From Dehalococcoidia bacterium (lineage in GTDB: Bacteria > Chloroflexota > Dehalococcoidia > SZUA-161): 57,088 bases of DNA. Each line of letters begins with the position of its first letter. Positions within the stretch are counted from its first letter, which is position 1. Below, one piece after another: positions 25,246-33,890 of this stretch. The stretch lies in the NCBI GenBank assembly GCA_030619685.1, contig JAUXAX010000010.1, forward strand, positions 1 to 57,088. The letters are read 5' to 3'. Position numbers and translations under genes: made by a program. The notes under the pieces are model-generated. The model saw nothing but the letters and a program-made list of their open reading frames with translations. It was not told the DNA's origin and did not search any database.

Positions 25246-26071
25246 CGAAGTATTTCTTATACTTTGCCGTGAGTCTTAGAACTCTGACCTCGTAGATAGC
25301 ATATCTGTCAGACCAGTCAGCTGTAGCCTTATGGAGTCCTATCACTCCGAGAATTTTTGCGGCAACCAAGCACCCATGAAGCAAGTCTATAAAAATAAGT
25401 CGAATCAGTTCTTTAGTTCCAACACCTCCTAACACAGCATGCGAGCCAATATCCCTTTCCGTACCAAAAGTCTGCAATTCCACAGATTCTGGATAAGGAT
25501 GCGCCCTCCGTGTTTCAAAAGTGTATAATTCACGCAGTTCTCTCTCCGTATCATTTTGCACACCATTTGTCAGTTTTGCCGCGAGCTTCTTGTCCACATA
25601 TTCTTGCTTTCTGTACTTACCTTCGAGGAATCTATCGGCTTCCGCGGGGTACCAGTGAAAAAGCAAGACTCTCGTAGAACATTCATGAATTGCCCGGTCT
25701 ATCGGAAAACATTCGCCCCGATAACCAAAGAGGAGCAGTTTGGATTTAGCTCGGAGGAGGTTACACACCCTAGCCATCAACGCAACTTCAGCTCTATCCT
25801 GTGCACTCCATTGGCTTGAGTTGTCGGCTGCAAATGACAAGGCTGTGGTCTGCAGCCACATTGCTTCTCTGAACAGGGCTAATTCCTCGGTCAGAATGGT
25901 TTGGCTAAGCGAATACCTCTGTGCATCAGCTTCATCGAGAAACGCCACAATCTCATCATCTCGAAGGCCCTCGTCTTTAGCAACTCCCAAAGTTACCACT
26001 TTGGGCCAATCAATCATCTTGCGCATATTTTTCAGCTTCATCAAACACGGTAACAACTTCATCCCACACAT
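25226..26071 (-). CDS. DUF5677-like helical protein
   Basis: 281 aa at most (start among several ATGs between 26071 and 26029; no clear Shine-Dalgarno). All-helical. The segment ARVCNLLRAKSKLLLFG, IDRAIHECSTRVLLFHWYP, ADRFLEGKY and AHPYPESVE follows the pattern of DUF5677-type proteins, often found in defence islands and possibly HEPN-related, though a strict RX4-6H motif is not evident. It overlaps a small membrane protein gene and is divergent, via motif P3, from a PD-(D/E)XK gene. Confidence 0.55.
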   Translation of the reverse strand: MCGMKLLPCLMKLKNMRKMIDWPKVVTLGVAKDEGLRDDEIVAFLDEADAQRYSLSQTILTEELALFREAMWLQTTALSFAADNSSQWSAQDRAEVALMARVCNLLRAKSKLLLFGYRGECFPIDRAIHECSTRVLLFHWYPAEADRFLEGKYRKQEYVDKKLAAKLTNGVQNDTERELRELYTFETRRAHPYPESVELQTFGTERDIGSHAVLGGVGTKELIRLIFIDLLHGCLVAAKILGVIGLHKATADWSDRYAIYEVRVLRLTAKYKKYFVERDVH

Positions 26072-26110
26072 TTTTTCTACTCTTAGGGCAGCCTGTCCTC
26101 CTTACAATTC

Positions 26111-26146
26111 TTGCACTACTATACATACCACAGTAGAATATCGCAA
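26111..26146. promoter_or_regulatory. Bidirectional promoter motif P3
   Basis: Plus strand: TTGCAC (26111-26116), 17 bp, TAGAAT (26134-26139). Minus strand: TTGCGA (26146-26141), 17 bp, TATAGT (26123-26118). It lies between the DUF5677-like gene (minus) and the nuclease at 26162 (plus). Confidence 0.75.
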
Positions 26147-26161
26147 TAGGAATGTGTCAAG

Positions 26162-26830
26162 ATGTCTCAACGGTACCCAAATCGAGATTCTCAGTCTTTG
26201 GAGGCGCTACATGCGCTTGAAAACAGTATCAGGCGGCTTAGTGCTGAGTTCCAAGGAGCTAATGCCTTCAATTTCTCCCACGAAATTGAACTGGCTGCAT
26301 ACTTGATGGTGTGGACGAGACAGGCATATATGGTTAACTCGGACGCGCGGCGGACACCCATATGCCTTGCTCGACTGGAATGGCCGTGTGTGAAGAGACG
26401 GAGCATCGACCTAGTCCTGTGGGAGCCAACGTATGCAAGGAGAGCCCGTTCGCAATGGGGTACTCCGAGGGGGCGCTTGGCAAAAGCGGTACCTCTGCTT
26501 GCGGCCGTTCAGGTCAAACGTGGAGGCGGGAGAATTGCCACTTGGTCGAGTATACAGAAGGACATTGAAGACTTGGAGGCAGTTTACGCCTCTGAGGACC
26601 TTGGAGGACCAGTCCTCTACGCTCTTCAGTGGGCAGACGAGAGTCTAAGAGATGATAGCGGAGACGTCAGAACGTATCGTGAAGTAAAGTCTAAACTGAA
26701 GAAGTGGTGCAGCGACGCACCCCAGCGTAGGCGTGCCCTCGTCATTAGTAGGGACAGGGTGGGATTCGCTTATCCAAGAGGAGTCTGGCTGGTTGACCCA
26801 CTTCCTCCAGGTACTGTTGAAGCCATTTAG
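26162..26830 (+). CDS. Putative PD-(D/E)XK nuclease
   Basis: 222 aa. RRSIDLVLWEP supplies an acidic residue and LLAAVQVKRGGG supplies a QxK element (a known E-to-Q variant of ExK) about 35 residues later, followed by an alpha helix (SIQKDIEDLEAVYAS). That order fits a compact PD-(D/E)XK core. The predicted start is about 16 bases from the P3 transcription start, so translation is nearly leaderless. Probable effector of the P3 locus. Confidence 0.6.
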   Translation: MSQRYPNRDSQSLEALHALENSIRRLSAEFQGANAFNFSHEIELAAYLMVWTRQAYMVNSDARRTPICLARLEWPCVKRRSIDLVLWEPTYARRARSQWGTPRGRLAKAVPLLAAVQVKRGGGRIATWSSIQKDIEDLEAVYASEDLGGPVLYALQWADESLRDDSGDVRTYREVKSKLKKWCSDAPQRRRALVISRDRVGFAYPRGVWLVDPLPPGTVEAI

Positions 26831-27265
26831 GTTATATCTCTTCCTCTCCCCAACCTCACACTCAATTCCAATTTTGTAATTGCACTCCGCACGGCCAGGG
26901 GTTCATCGCCCCCACCAGCCTCAAGTGTATACAATATAAACCATTCGTATCCATTCTGTTTGCCTGTTAAGATAGAAGTATAGGTACTTTAGCTGGATAC
27001 CAATCCCTAACTACGACAACGGTGTCCTCTAGTCCTACTCTACCCAGTTTCCTTTCCAGAGTCTACGTAGTCTTTCTCTGAGCGAGAGACTCGGTTTGCT
27101 TAGACTCCATCTATTTGAGTGGCCAATCTACCACCAGAGATTTAAAAGAGGGGGACTACGTGACAAGGGTTGTTGAAGAGGACGGAGTGACGACGGTTTA
27201 TGCTTAATTTGCGACCGCCCTGGCGGTCGCCTGCAAGGAGTTGTTATGGACCGTAAATATATCCG
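26831..27265. other. Intergenic with palindrome and possible 15-codon peptide
   Basis: About 435 bases. GAGGGGG followed by GTG opens a 15-codon frame (near 27161-27208) that ends just before a perfect palindrome GCGACCGCC-ct-GGCGGTCGC (27211-27230). There is no T-run. The leader-peptide-plus-hairpin layout is suggestive only. Confidence 0.35.
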
Positions 27266-28177
27266 TTAGTCTGTCTTGACCCCAAATTCTAGGAGTAGCC
27301 TGGGTAACGTATCGTCAAGATTTTGCACTTCCTTGTCTGTCAGCTGGATGAGCTGAAACCCATATCTCTTATAGATTTCTAGCTTCTTCTCTTTTCTGGC
27401 CAAATATTTGGGATCAGCTTCATATCCCCAATATTCGATATATACTTTGCCAGTCGGAATGTAGAAATCGGAATACACTTCTTCTTCGATCGGGAGCTTT
27501 CTCTCATAAGCATGAACAACTTCCGACATGTACAGCCAGTTGTCTATGAGCAGCTCTGCCTTGGATCTGACATAATGCCCATCAGTGGCTCTGTGTTTCG
27601 CTTGGAACTTCTCTCTAAACTCTACTTCGTCTTTGTTGCTAGTATGATCCGCATCTTGGGTTGTGGTTGGCATCGTACCTTTGATTTCATGCATGCTGGC
27701 AACAAGTGCTTTGTTGGTCACAATCGACTGAGGCCAACGGACATAAGGTACGCCGGATGTCTTGTCCTTTGACTGAACACCACCCAGTCCTTTCCCGAGT
27801 TCTGTGACTAGCCAACCCTTCATTCCTTTCTTGACCCATCCAAGCTCAGAGAGGATATAGTTTGTTCTGTTTGCGGATATTTCAAAATGCTTTCCGATGG
27901 CAGTCGCAGTGAGGAGCGCTTGACTAGTATCAGCTCGGCTTCCATCCAGTTCGGGCTTTAGAGACTCAGGCCAGGCAATGTACCTTCCGTACTTGTGGCT
28001 TTGCCTGTAAGCACCACCCTTTAATTTGCCGGTATCTGTTAATCCCCAAGAATCTGCATTTCTGACTATCAGCCCCATATCAGCCAATTGATTGAACAGG
28101 GCTTGGGGATTCTTGCCCAACGCTTTTGCCAGAGCTGATGTGGATAGCTCTTTCTCGCTCTCACGCTTGTCACTCAT
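27266..28177 (-). CDS. Nuclease with duplicated HTH-like N-terminal modules
   Basis: 303 aa. Two similar modules of about 75 residues (LSTSALAKALGKNPQALF ... YIAWPESL and LLTATAIGKHFEISANRT ... YVRWPQSIV), resembling KilAC/antirepressor-type helix-turn-helix units, precede a PD-(D/E)XK-like domain: RSKAELLIDNWLY, YSDFYIP, YIEYWG and KKLEIYKRYGFQLIQL. Glu in SKAE, Asp in YSDF and Glu in IEYW are the likely catalytic set. It probably binds specific DNA through the tandem modules and cuts it. Divergent from the second UDG-like gene. Confidence 0.75.
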   Translation of the reverse strand: MSDKRESEKELSTSALAKALGKNPQALFNQLADMGLIVRNADSWGLTDTGKLKGGAYRQSHKYGRYIAWPESLKPELDGSRADTSQALLTATAIGKHFEISANRTNYILSELGWVKKGMKGWLVTELGKGLGGVQSKDKTSGVPYVRWPQSIVTNKALVASMHEIKGTMPTTTQDADHTSNKDEVEFREKFQAKHRATDGHYVRSKAELLIDNWLYMSEVVHAYERKLPIEEEVYSDFYIPTGKVYIEYWGYEADPKYLARKEKKLEIYKRYGFQLIQLTDKEVQNLDDTLPRLLLEFGVKTD

Positions 28178-28366
28178 GTATTCTGTCTCCTGGCAAACGT
28201 TAGCCTATCATTTGGTGCCCATAACAATTACTATACCGTTTGCAGCATTATACTACGAATGGTATGATAACATAGAAAATGGGCCTTGGGACCCGTTCAT
28301 CTATCCTGGAAGCTAACCTCTTTAACGCTTCCGAGAGATTCCTCTCTTTCTTCATATGCTCTCCAC

Positions 28367-28395
28367 TTGCGACAGTCACATGAGACATCTATAAT
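28367..28395 (+). promoter_or_regulatory. Promoter of UDG-like paralog 2
   Basis: TTGCGA (28367-28372), 17-bp spacer, TATAAT (28390-28395). The -35 is the same as in motifs P1-P4 but the spacer differs, so it lacks the putative operator. Confidence 0.65.
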
Positions 28396-28440
28396 GCCAC
28401 AAAGGACTTGGAAGGGCAACATCTACGAGGGGGTTAAACG

Positions 28441-29100
28441 ATGAGCGAAACAAAGGTGTTTGGCGATAAATCAAAAGCCAGGGTGCTCGTGATAGGTCAT
28501 GACCCAAGACTTCAAGAAAGCGGTACTATAGCTGAGTACTGCTTTTTCGCTGACTACTTTTTCAGAGACATTCCAACCAGACCCTCAGAACTTCGCAAGT
28601 ACAAATTCGCAGAGTCTCTTTTCTCTTATGTCGGATGGTTGACGAGCTACAAATACACTGCGAATGAGTTGATAATTACGAATCTCTGCAATAGAGCTAT
28701 ACAACGAGATTCAGAAATCAAAGGCAAGACGGTTCTTATACCTTTAAGATATGCAAAGGAAGGACTAGCTACTATTAACGATATTCTGAAATCTTCACGA
28801 ATTGAATTGATAATCGCTATGTCCCAGCAGGTAAATTACCTTTTGCAGGAACTTGGGTTTTATTTTTCGATACCAGACTATTTGAAGAAATCTAGACCCA
28901 GAAAGAAGGCAGCTGATAGCGGATACTATGAGCCAGTGGGTATATCCCCATTCTTAGAGATCTGCGGAAACAAATACATAGTTGGTAAGATACCGCTCTA
29001 TCCCGTTTTACATGTGAAGCAGTATCCGTTAAAAGGAGGTATCAAAGCAGCTTACCAGAATGCATATAACAATTGCATAAACTCGATTAAGGAACTCTAA
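28441..29100 (+). CDS. UDG-superfamily-like protein, paralog 2
   Basis: 219 aa. It aligns along its length with 7810-8490: VLVIGHDPRLQ, IITNLCNRAI, KTVLIPLRYAKEGLATI, IAMSQQVNYLL and YPVLHVKQYP. GHDP and the late His match the spacing of UDG-fold motifs, but the chemistry is unproven. Two copies in one island, each beside a divergent gene (cyclase, nuclease), suggest a modular component. GAGGGGG lies nine bases before the ATG. Confidence 0.7.
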   Translation: MSETKVFGDKSKARVLVIGHDPRLQESGTIAEYCFFADYFFRDIPTRPSELRKYKFAESLFSYVGWLTSYKYTANELIITNLCNRAIQRDSEIKGKTVLIPLRYAKEGLATINDILKSSRIELIIAMSQQVNYLLQELGFYFSIPDYLKKSRPRKKAADSGYYEPVGISPFLEICGNKYIVGKIPLYPVLHVKQYPLKGGIKAAYQNAYNNCINSIKEL

Positions 29101-29394
29101 TCAAGGGTAGGGAATTCATAGAGTGAAAAACTTTCAAAATCTCTGAAACACAATCGAGGTGGGCTTCACATGATATGGCAGGAATGAAGACTGTGTAGGG
29201 TGTGTGGGGTTTTCGGGGTATATTAGGTATTTTCTACTTCTTATGCACTCTTGTATCTAGAAAGGTGTTACATATCTTCATTTCCCCCTTTCTCTAAGTA
29301 GAACCATTAGTTCTCTAACTTCTTTCATTTCGCACTTGGGGATGGACAGCGTGTTGACCCGTCTCTCGGTGCCTTTTGCCTCTCCTGTCGTTAG
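29101..29394. other. Intergenic, no gene recognised
   Basis: About 290 bases after the UDG-like gene; no motif or strong hairpin before the 58-bp repeat. Confidence 0.35.
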
Positions 29395-29452
29395 CTCAAT
29401 ATCCGGTAATCTAACTGGGAAACATTGTAGTGTCCTATAGCTACTGTATGAG
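29395..29452 (+). repeat. 58-bp repeat, copy A
   Basis: A 58-bp sequence beginning CTCAATATCCGGTAATC, present at 29395, 33360 and 38433 in the same orientation, always intergenic. Copies A and B are identical over the 58 bp, and their similarity extends about 14 bases further upstream. Confidence 0.85.
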
Positions 29453-29489
29453 GAGAAAAAAGGGGCGCCAGAGAGGGCGTTTTTTCTCC
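29452..29489. terminator. Hairpin with A/T tracts (bidirectional terminator-like)
   Basis: GGAGAAAAAA ... TTTTTTCTCC with an inner CGCC/GGCG stem, starting at the last base of repeat copy A. T-tracts are available on either strand, so it may separate the UDG-like gene from the convergent 607-aa nuclease gene. Confidence 0.55.
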
Positions 29490-29583
29490 TGCACCTACGC
29501 TATGGCCTGCATATGACGCGCCGAACCTTTCTTGTATTTAGATACAAGCCATGGCACGGCGGACGCGAAAAAGGAACATTTTG

Positions 29584-29617
29584 CCTGGACTGATTTTCGG
29601 GGAGCCTGTCAGTTGAC
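29584..29617. repeat. IS-end-like sequence, copy 1
   Basis: CCTGGACTGATTTTCGGGG followed by a GTCAG..TTGAC tail matches, in opposite orientation, 51894-51928 outside the island. The sequence type is like IS3-family terminal inverted repeats. No transposase remains. Confidence 0.45.
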
Positions 29618-29714
29618 CTGGACTTCGTATCTTTGATTTTCTTTGAGTATTCTCTGTTTTTCATTCCGTCGTGGCGTCCCCCACCAAGCCCTATTCTGCG
29701 GCCTTTGGGGCGGG

Positions 29715-31538
29715 CTACTCGCTGAGCGCAAGTGTATCCAGAATAATCTCAAACATTTCTTCCCTTTTATTGTCGACGTAAGCGTTTGATGGAACTTGGC
29801 CTGAGTACTTGTCGTATAAGAAGGTTGACATTGGCATATGGAGGTATTGGCTCAGCAGCTTCTCCGCGATTAGGCTGGGTATATCGGTCGGGTGTGGAGC
29901 TTCTGACGCCAGGATAGCTTCGACGAACTCAAACTCCTCAATACTCCAGATTTCCAGAGGGGCAACGTAATCCTGCCTTAACAAGCCTTCCTTTTGTACT
30001 ATCATTCTAATAAGGTCGTATACGAGTGGATTGAGCGGCCAGGACTGAAGTGTAACAACGACAGGGTAATACGCGGTAATTGTGCCCGCGGCTATTCTTG
30101 GTAATCTTAGGTCACAACTGCGAATAGCCCTAATAGTGTTGTCTATCTGACTTGCCGCCTTGCCCCCCTGCTGGCCGCCAATGAAGCAATCCCTTATGTC
30201 GGTCACGAATGATTCGTAGTCCCGCTCTACTATCGAAGACATTAGCTTTGGCGACTTAATCTTGAATTCAAGCAAGACGGCACGCTTGCCGTACACAAGC
30301 ACGGCGTCGCAGGACTTCTCGGTTCTTGCGATGCGACCGTACTCTTGTGAAGTAAAGTACTCTGGTTTTGTTAGTGAATTGGCTTTGATTCGCTGGCATA
30401 CCTTGTGACAGTAGAACTCAAATACTTGCCCCCAGTAGTTGCGCAGATCCTCGTCATATTCTCCCCCCTTGGCGACCCAAGTCAGTGCACTATCCAGCAG
30501 TCGCTGTAGGTACCTCAAGCTAGTGGGATAACAGTCTTTGTCATCATCGAGATGAATCAGAGGTTTTAGCATGAAGTGACGAAAATCGGCAATCTCGCCA
30601 GGTAAATTGTTGCTGGCGCGCTCCTTATCAATAAATTCGGACTGAGACTGGGATATGGTAGCAAAGTAGCTATCTACTGTCTGTTTGGATATGGCCGTAT
30701 TTGAGAAATGAGTGTCCTTGTTCACAGGAAAATAGAACTCCTTTGTGAAGGCTTTCTCAGGATCAATATATTTTGCAGATAATCCAAATGTAAGCGCTGC
30801 ATATTGTGAAGTAGTGAGTCCACGTTCCTTCTGTAGAACCTCTACCAATAGATTCTTCGTAACACCTTGGGGATTGAAGTTCGAGTCGTTTGGAATGTCA
30901 AACAACATGTCTTTGTATCTGCCCAGCACACTACTCATCGACTCGCCAAGATGGTTGTAATAGATATGAACCAAATTCATAAGAAAAATTTTCTCGGCGT
31001 TAGTAAGCGTTTTTCGTGAATTGAAGGAGAGCTTCTTGACTAATGACCCAATGTCAAACTCACGCTCCTCCTCCGCTGGGGCTGATTTGTGCAGTAGGGA
31101 ACTCAAGGCGAGTAGGCAGCGAGCTGTCACCTCCCGTCGCTCGTCTTCAGTAGGCAGTGAAATTGACGACGGTAACGAATGCAGTAAGGCTATTCTAAAG
31201 AGCGCGAGGAATTGCATTCTATGAAATAGGTACCTTTGTCCACTAGTCTTCAGTTGCATACTTCTTGACAGTAAGTCTGATGGACATAGTGCGTGAAAGA
31301 GGATGGGTTGCTTGTCGTAATCATTCTGAAAGTGGTCCATGAAGATACTCCCCATTGAAGCCATTCGTATCCAATACAGAGTCGGCAAGGATTCTATCAA
31401 ACGGACTATCTCGTCATATGAAATGGCTGTTCCATACACTTCTTCAAACGTCAAGAACGCCTTAGTTCGAGAGAGGAACGGGTGCCAATTTGGAACTGAG
31501 CTGGGTTCAGGAGTAGGATTAATACTAGTTTCTGACAT
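29715..31538 (-). CDS. Large PD-(D/E)XK nuclease-like protein
   Basis: 607 aa, not a named family. The C-terminal third holds a restriction-like core: WGQVFEFYCHKVC (entry Glu), KSCDAVLVYG (Asp) and AVLLEFKIKS (ExK). The N-terminal 350 residues are helical with no recognised motor or methylase motif. Divergent, through P4, from two HEPN proteins. Large uncharacterised nuclease plus HEPN pairs are typical of undescribed defence systems; a phage- or RNA-targeting role is inferred. No Shine-Dalgarno is visible at the ATG. Confidence 0.7.
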   Translation of the reverse strand: MSETSINPTPEPSSVPNWHPFLSRTKAFLTFEEVYGTAISYDEIVRLIESLPTLYWIRMASMGSIFMDHFQNDYDKQPILFHALCPSDLLSRSMQLKTSGQRYLFHRMQFLALFRIALLHSLPSSISLPTEDERREVTARCLLALSSLLHKSAPAEEEREFDIGSLVKKLSFNSRKTLTNAEKIFLMNLVHIYYNHLGESMSSVLGRYKDMLFDIPNDSNFNPQGVTKNLLVEVLQKERGLTTSQYAALTFGLSAKYIDPEKAFTKEFYFPVNKDTHFSNTAISKQTVDSYFATISQSQSEFIDKERASNNLPGEIADFRHFMLKPLIHLDDDKDCYPTSLRYLQRLLDSALTWVAKGGEYDEDLRNYWGQVFEFYCHKVCQRIKANSLTKPEYFTSQEYGRIARTEKSCDAVLVYGKRAVLLEFKIKSPKLMSSIVERDYESFVTDIRDCFIGGQQGGKAASQIDNTIRAIRSCDLRLPRIAAGTITAYYPVVVTLQSWPLNPLVYDLIRMIVQKEGLLRQDYVAPLEIWSIEEFEFVEAILASEAPHPTDIPSLIAEKLLSQYLHMPMSTFLYDKYSGQVPSNAYVDNKREEMFEIILDTLALSE

Positions 31539-31584
31539 ATTATCTACAGCGCGGTTGATTATTTTATCTCAACATATTATTAAC

Positions 31585-31637
31585 TTGCGACATTCTACTG
31601 CGATAGGTATAGTAGTGCAATAGGTATACTAGCGCAA
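31585..31637. promoter_or_regulatory. Bidirectional promoter motif P4 (with extra half)
   Basis: Plus strand: TTGCGA (31585-31590), 17 bp, TATAGT (31608-31613). Minus strand: TTGCAC (31620-31615), 17 bp, TAGAAT (31597-31592). A second minus-strand box TTGCGC (31637-31632) lies 17 bp from TACTAT. Relative to P1-P3 the whole motif is inverted. It lies between the 607-aa nuclease and the HEPN genes. Confidence 0.75.
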
Positions 31638-31654
31638 GTCAACCAATTCGAGGA

Positions 31655-32383
31655 ATGTTTAAAGGGGAAAGTCAGCAAGTGCAATCTAACATTGAGTGGC
31701 GAGAAAGAAGATTGCTTTCTCTATTCATGATGGAATTGGCATTGTCAACGATTCGTCGGTGCAGGCGAAGAAGAACAGCAGAACCGTATACAGACATTCT
31801 TGCGGTTTACATTCTTGTAGTAGCATCCTTAGAATCATTTATAAACGAAATCTGCGTTGAGGCGATAGAGATTCGTAGACAGATGGGATCGGATTATGAA
31901 TTCCTACAGAACGTTATGTATGGTGATACTGGTAGAGGTCTTGAAATTCGACAGAAATGGTACGCAGTTATTCAACATCTACAAGGTAGAACTCCCGTCA
32001 GAGGGTCAAGACCTTGGCAAGACTTTCACCGTCTCGTTGCGATTAGGAATCTCTTGGTACACTATAGCGGTGAATATGAACCACCAGAATATGTACCAGA
32101 CAATCTGGCAAGCCTACTGCACTCGCAACGCATACTAACAGCGCAGCGACAAGCTCATAGACCACTAACTTTGTCTGAGGTAGTAGAAGCCGACTTTCCA
32201 CACTGGACAGAAATGGTTTGTAGTGTGAGTATGGGGATATGGGCATTCAATACATGTGTAAATATGATTCATTATTTTCTCGAAGCGGCGGATGAAGAAA
32301 CGAGAACCGACTACGAGGTTATGCTAAGGATGCACAGAATACGGCGAATCGCTGCCAGCACGCATCGTTCAAGAAACATCTAA
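31655..32383 (+). CDS. HEPN-domain protein 1
   Basis: 242 aa. A helical bundle with the HEPN motif RNLLVH (Arg131, His136) in the sequence AIRNLLVHYSGEYE, as in RiboL-PSP-type HEPN proteins, which are metal-independent RNases or their partners. An upstream helix with ILVVASLESFINEI is also typical. The C-terminal 80 residues add more helices. It is the first plus-strand gene after motif P4 and is followed by a second HEPN gene. Confidence 0.75.
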   Translation: MFKGESQQVQSNIEWRERRLLSLFMMELALSTIRRCRRRRTAEPYTDILAVYILVVASLESFINEICVEAIEIRRQMGSDYEFLQNVMYGDTGRGLEIRQKWYAVIQHLQGRTPVRGSRPWQDFHRLVAIRNLLVHYSGEYEPPEYVPDNLASLLHSQRILTAQRQAHRPLTLSEVVEADFPHWTEMVCSVSMGIWAFNTCVNMIHYFLEAADEETRTDYEVMLRMHRIRRIAASTHRSRNI

Positions 32384-32532
32384 TAGGTATCTAGCAGAAC
32401 ATCAAGACATTTGTTCTCTAGAGATTTTGAAATTATCGCTCAAGCTTTCTTACCTTAGGTCTTTCCTTCAATCACCCACCTAGCTACAACTTTTTGTCTA
32501 TTGCGTATCAAAGAAGGAGTGTGGATAAACAG

Positions 32533-33267
32533 ATGAACACAAGAGGCTTAGAAGAGTGCAAAAGGATTCTATCAAAAGGTGACATTAGCACACTTGAAAG
32601 ACGTGCCAAGAGGCTTCAGGAGCTTCAAACGATTCAAACTGATGGACAATTATTCTCATCACAAAGGGAGTGGGACTATGCAGGTGAAGCCTCTGACAGC
32701 TACATTAATGGCAATTACAGAAGTGCCATCTTCTGCTGCGCTTGTGCAATTGACCAAATTCTCAGATATGAGTATGTGAAAGCACCAAGTAGTAGATACG
32801 AAGACATACAACGGCTTACATTGGGGCAAGTCATAGGTAGGTGTAAAAAGGAAAACGTGATATCTTTGGCTCCTTATCTTGAAAAAGCTGAATTACTAAA
32901 AGATATACGAAATAATGTGGCCGCTCATCCATTGTTTGTCGACCTACCCGCGCGGTCTGACCCAGAAAGGCGCGTAAGAAATGAACTCCTCCGCAGCGAC
33001 ATTGAAAGGCTGCTTGAACTAGTTGGAAAGCTGGACCCTAGCCTCAGACGTGACATAGAATCTACAAAACTTATAAGCGAGGCGGAGGGGAGAAGCTACG
33101 TATTCGGCGAGGTTATTAGTCGTCGGTCTGAGATGCCAACATCTTTCAACGGGTTTTGGGGACTCATTGAGGATGAAGCTCTGAAATTCTTGGCCAGACA
33201 AGCTTGGAACATCATGAAGACGATTTCGGAAGGCTTGTATGGCACTGAACAAATACTTTCTTGTTAA
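32533..33267 (+). CDS. HEPN-domain protein 2
   Basis: About 244 aa. DIRNNVAAHPLF gives an RX4-6H motif (Arg126, His132), preceded by a helical hairpin (ASDSYINGNYRSAIFCCACAIDQIL) as in DUF4145/HEPN proteins. The sequence is unlike HEPN protein 1 outside the motif. Start uncertain: the ATG at 32533 has AAGGAG 13 bases upstream; a GTG at 32521 and a TTG at 32494 are alternatives. With the first HEPN protein and the divergent nuclease it forms the P4 locus. Confidence 0.75.
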   Translation: MNTRGLEECKRILSKGDISTLERRAKRLQELQTIQTDGQLFSSQREWDYAGEASDSYINGNYRSAIFCCACAIDQILRYEYVKAPSSRYEDIQRLTLGQVIGRCKKENVISLAPYLEKAELLKDIRNNVAAHPLFVDLPARSDPERRVRNELLRSDIERLLELVGKLDPSLRRDIESTKLISEAEGRSYVFGEVISRRSEMPTSFNGFWGLIEDEALKFLARQAWNIMKTISEGLYGTEQILSC

Positions 33268-33828
33268 GAGCCCATATTTACGTTGGTAAAGAGAAGAAGA
33301 GTAGCCCATTGCTAGTCTTAGGTGTTTCTGTTTGGAGCAATAGCTTCTCTTGTCTTTAGCTCAATATCCGGTAATCTAACTGGGAAACATTGTAGTGTCC
33401 TATAGCTACTGTATGAGCACTCTGTACAGACAACACCTACTTCCACAAATAGCGTAGATATTGCCGGCCCCGACCCACATAGGGGTTGCGATCAGTGTCA
33501 CTGAAGTAGCAGCTGCAGAGCGTATGTCTAGGGTGCACTATACCGCCACCAACTCCTGCCTTGCCCTATCCCCGTTCCTCTTTTGTCTCTGATTCGCTCT
33601 CCCAAACCTCACCCTCCCCAAATTCATCCTATCCATAGACAAGAACTTCCTATGCTGAACCCTGACCTGGGCTGAGGCTAGCGCAATCTACTCCCACGGG
33701 TAACGTGGGTATTGTATGCGCCGACCCGCATGCACGCTGGAAAAGAGAAGAAGAGCTCAAAGGGAGGCCACCACATTGGGAGAGGCGTCGGAGTAGGATA
33801 TGAGGAGCCCAAGTGGGTTCCTTTTGAC
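33268..33828. other. Intergenic containing repeat copy B
   Basis: About 560 bases between the HEPN genes and the promoter at 33829. Apart from the 58-bp repeat, only a GCGCCGACCCGCATG-type local palindrome and no coding frame with start signals were seen. Confidence 0.35.
33360..33417 (+). repeat. 58-bp repeat, copy B
   Basis: Identical to copy A over 58 bp. It lies about 90 bases after HEPN protein 2. Confidence 0.85.
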
Positions 33829-33858
33829 TTGACAAGCATCACGGAGATGCTTTATGAT
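33829..33858 (+). promoter_or_regulatory. Promoter with inverted-repeat operator
   Basis: TTGACA (33829-33834), 18-bp spacer, TATGAT (33853-33858). The spacer contains AAGCATC-acgga-GATGCTT, a 7-bp inverted repeat that a repressor dimer could bind. The next gene starts at 33891. Confidence 0.65.
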
Positions 33859-33890
33859 GCAAGTAATCATAAACCGTTAGAATAAGTAGG

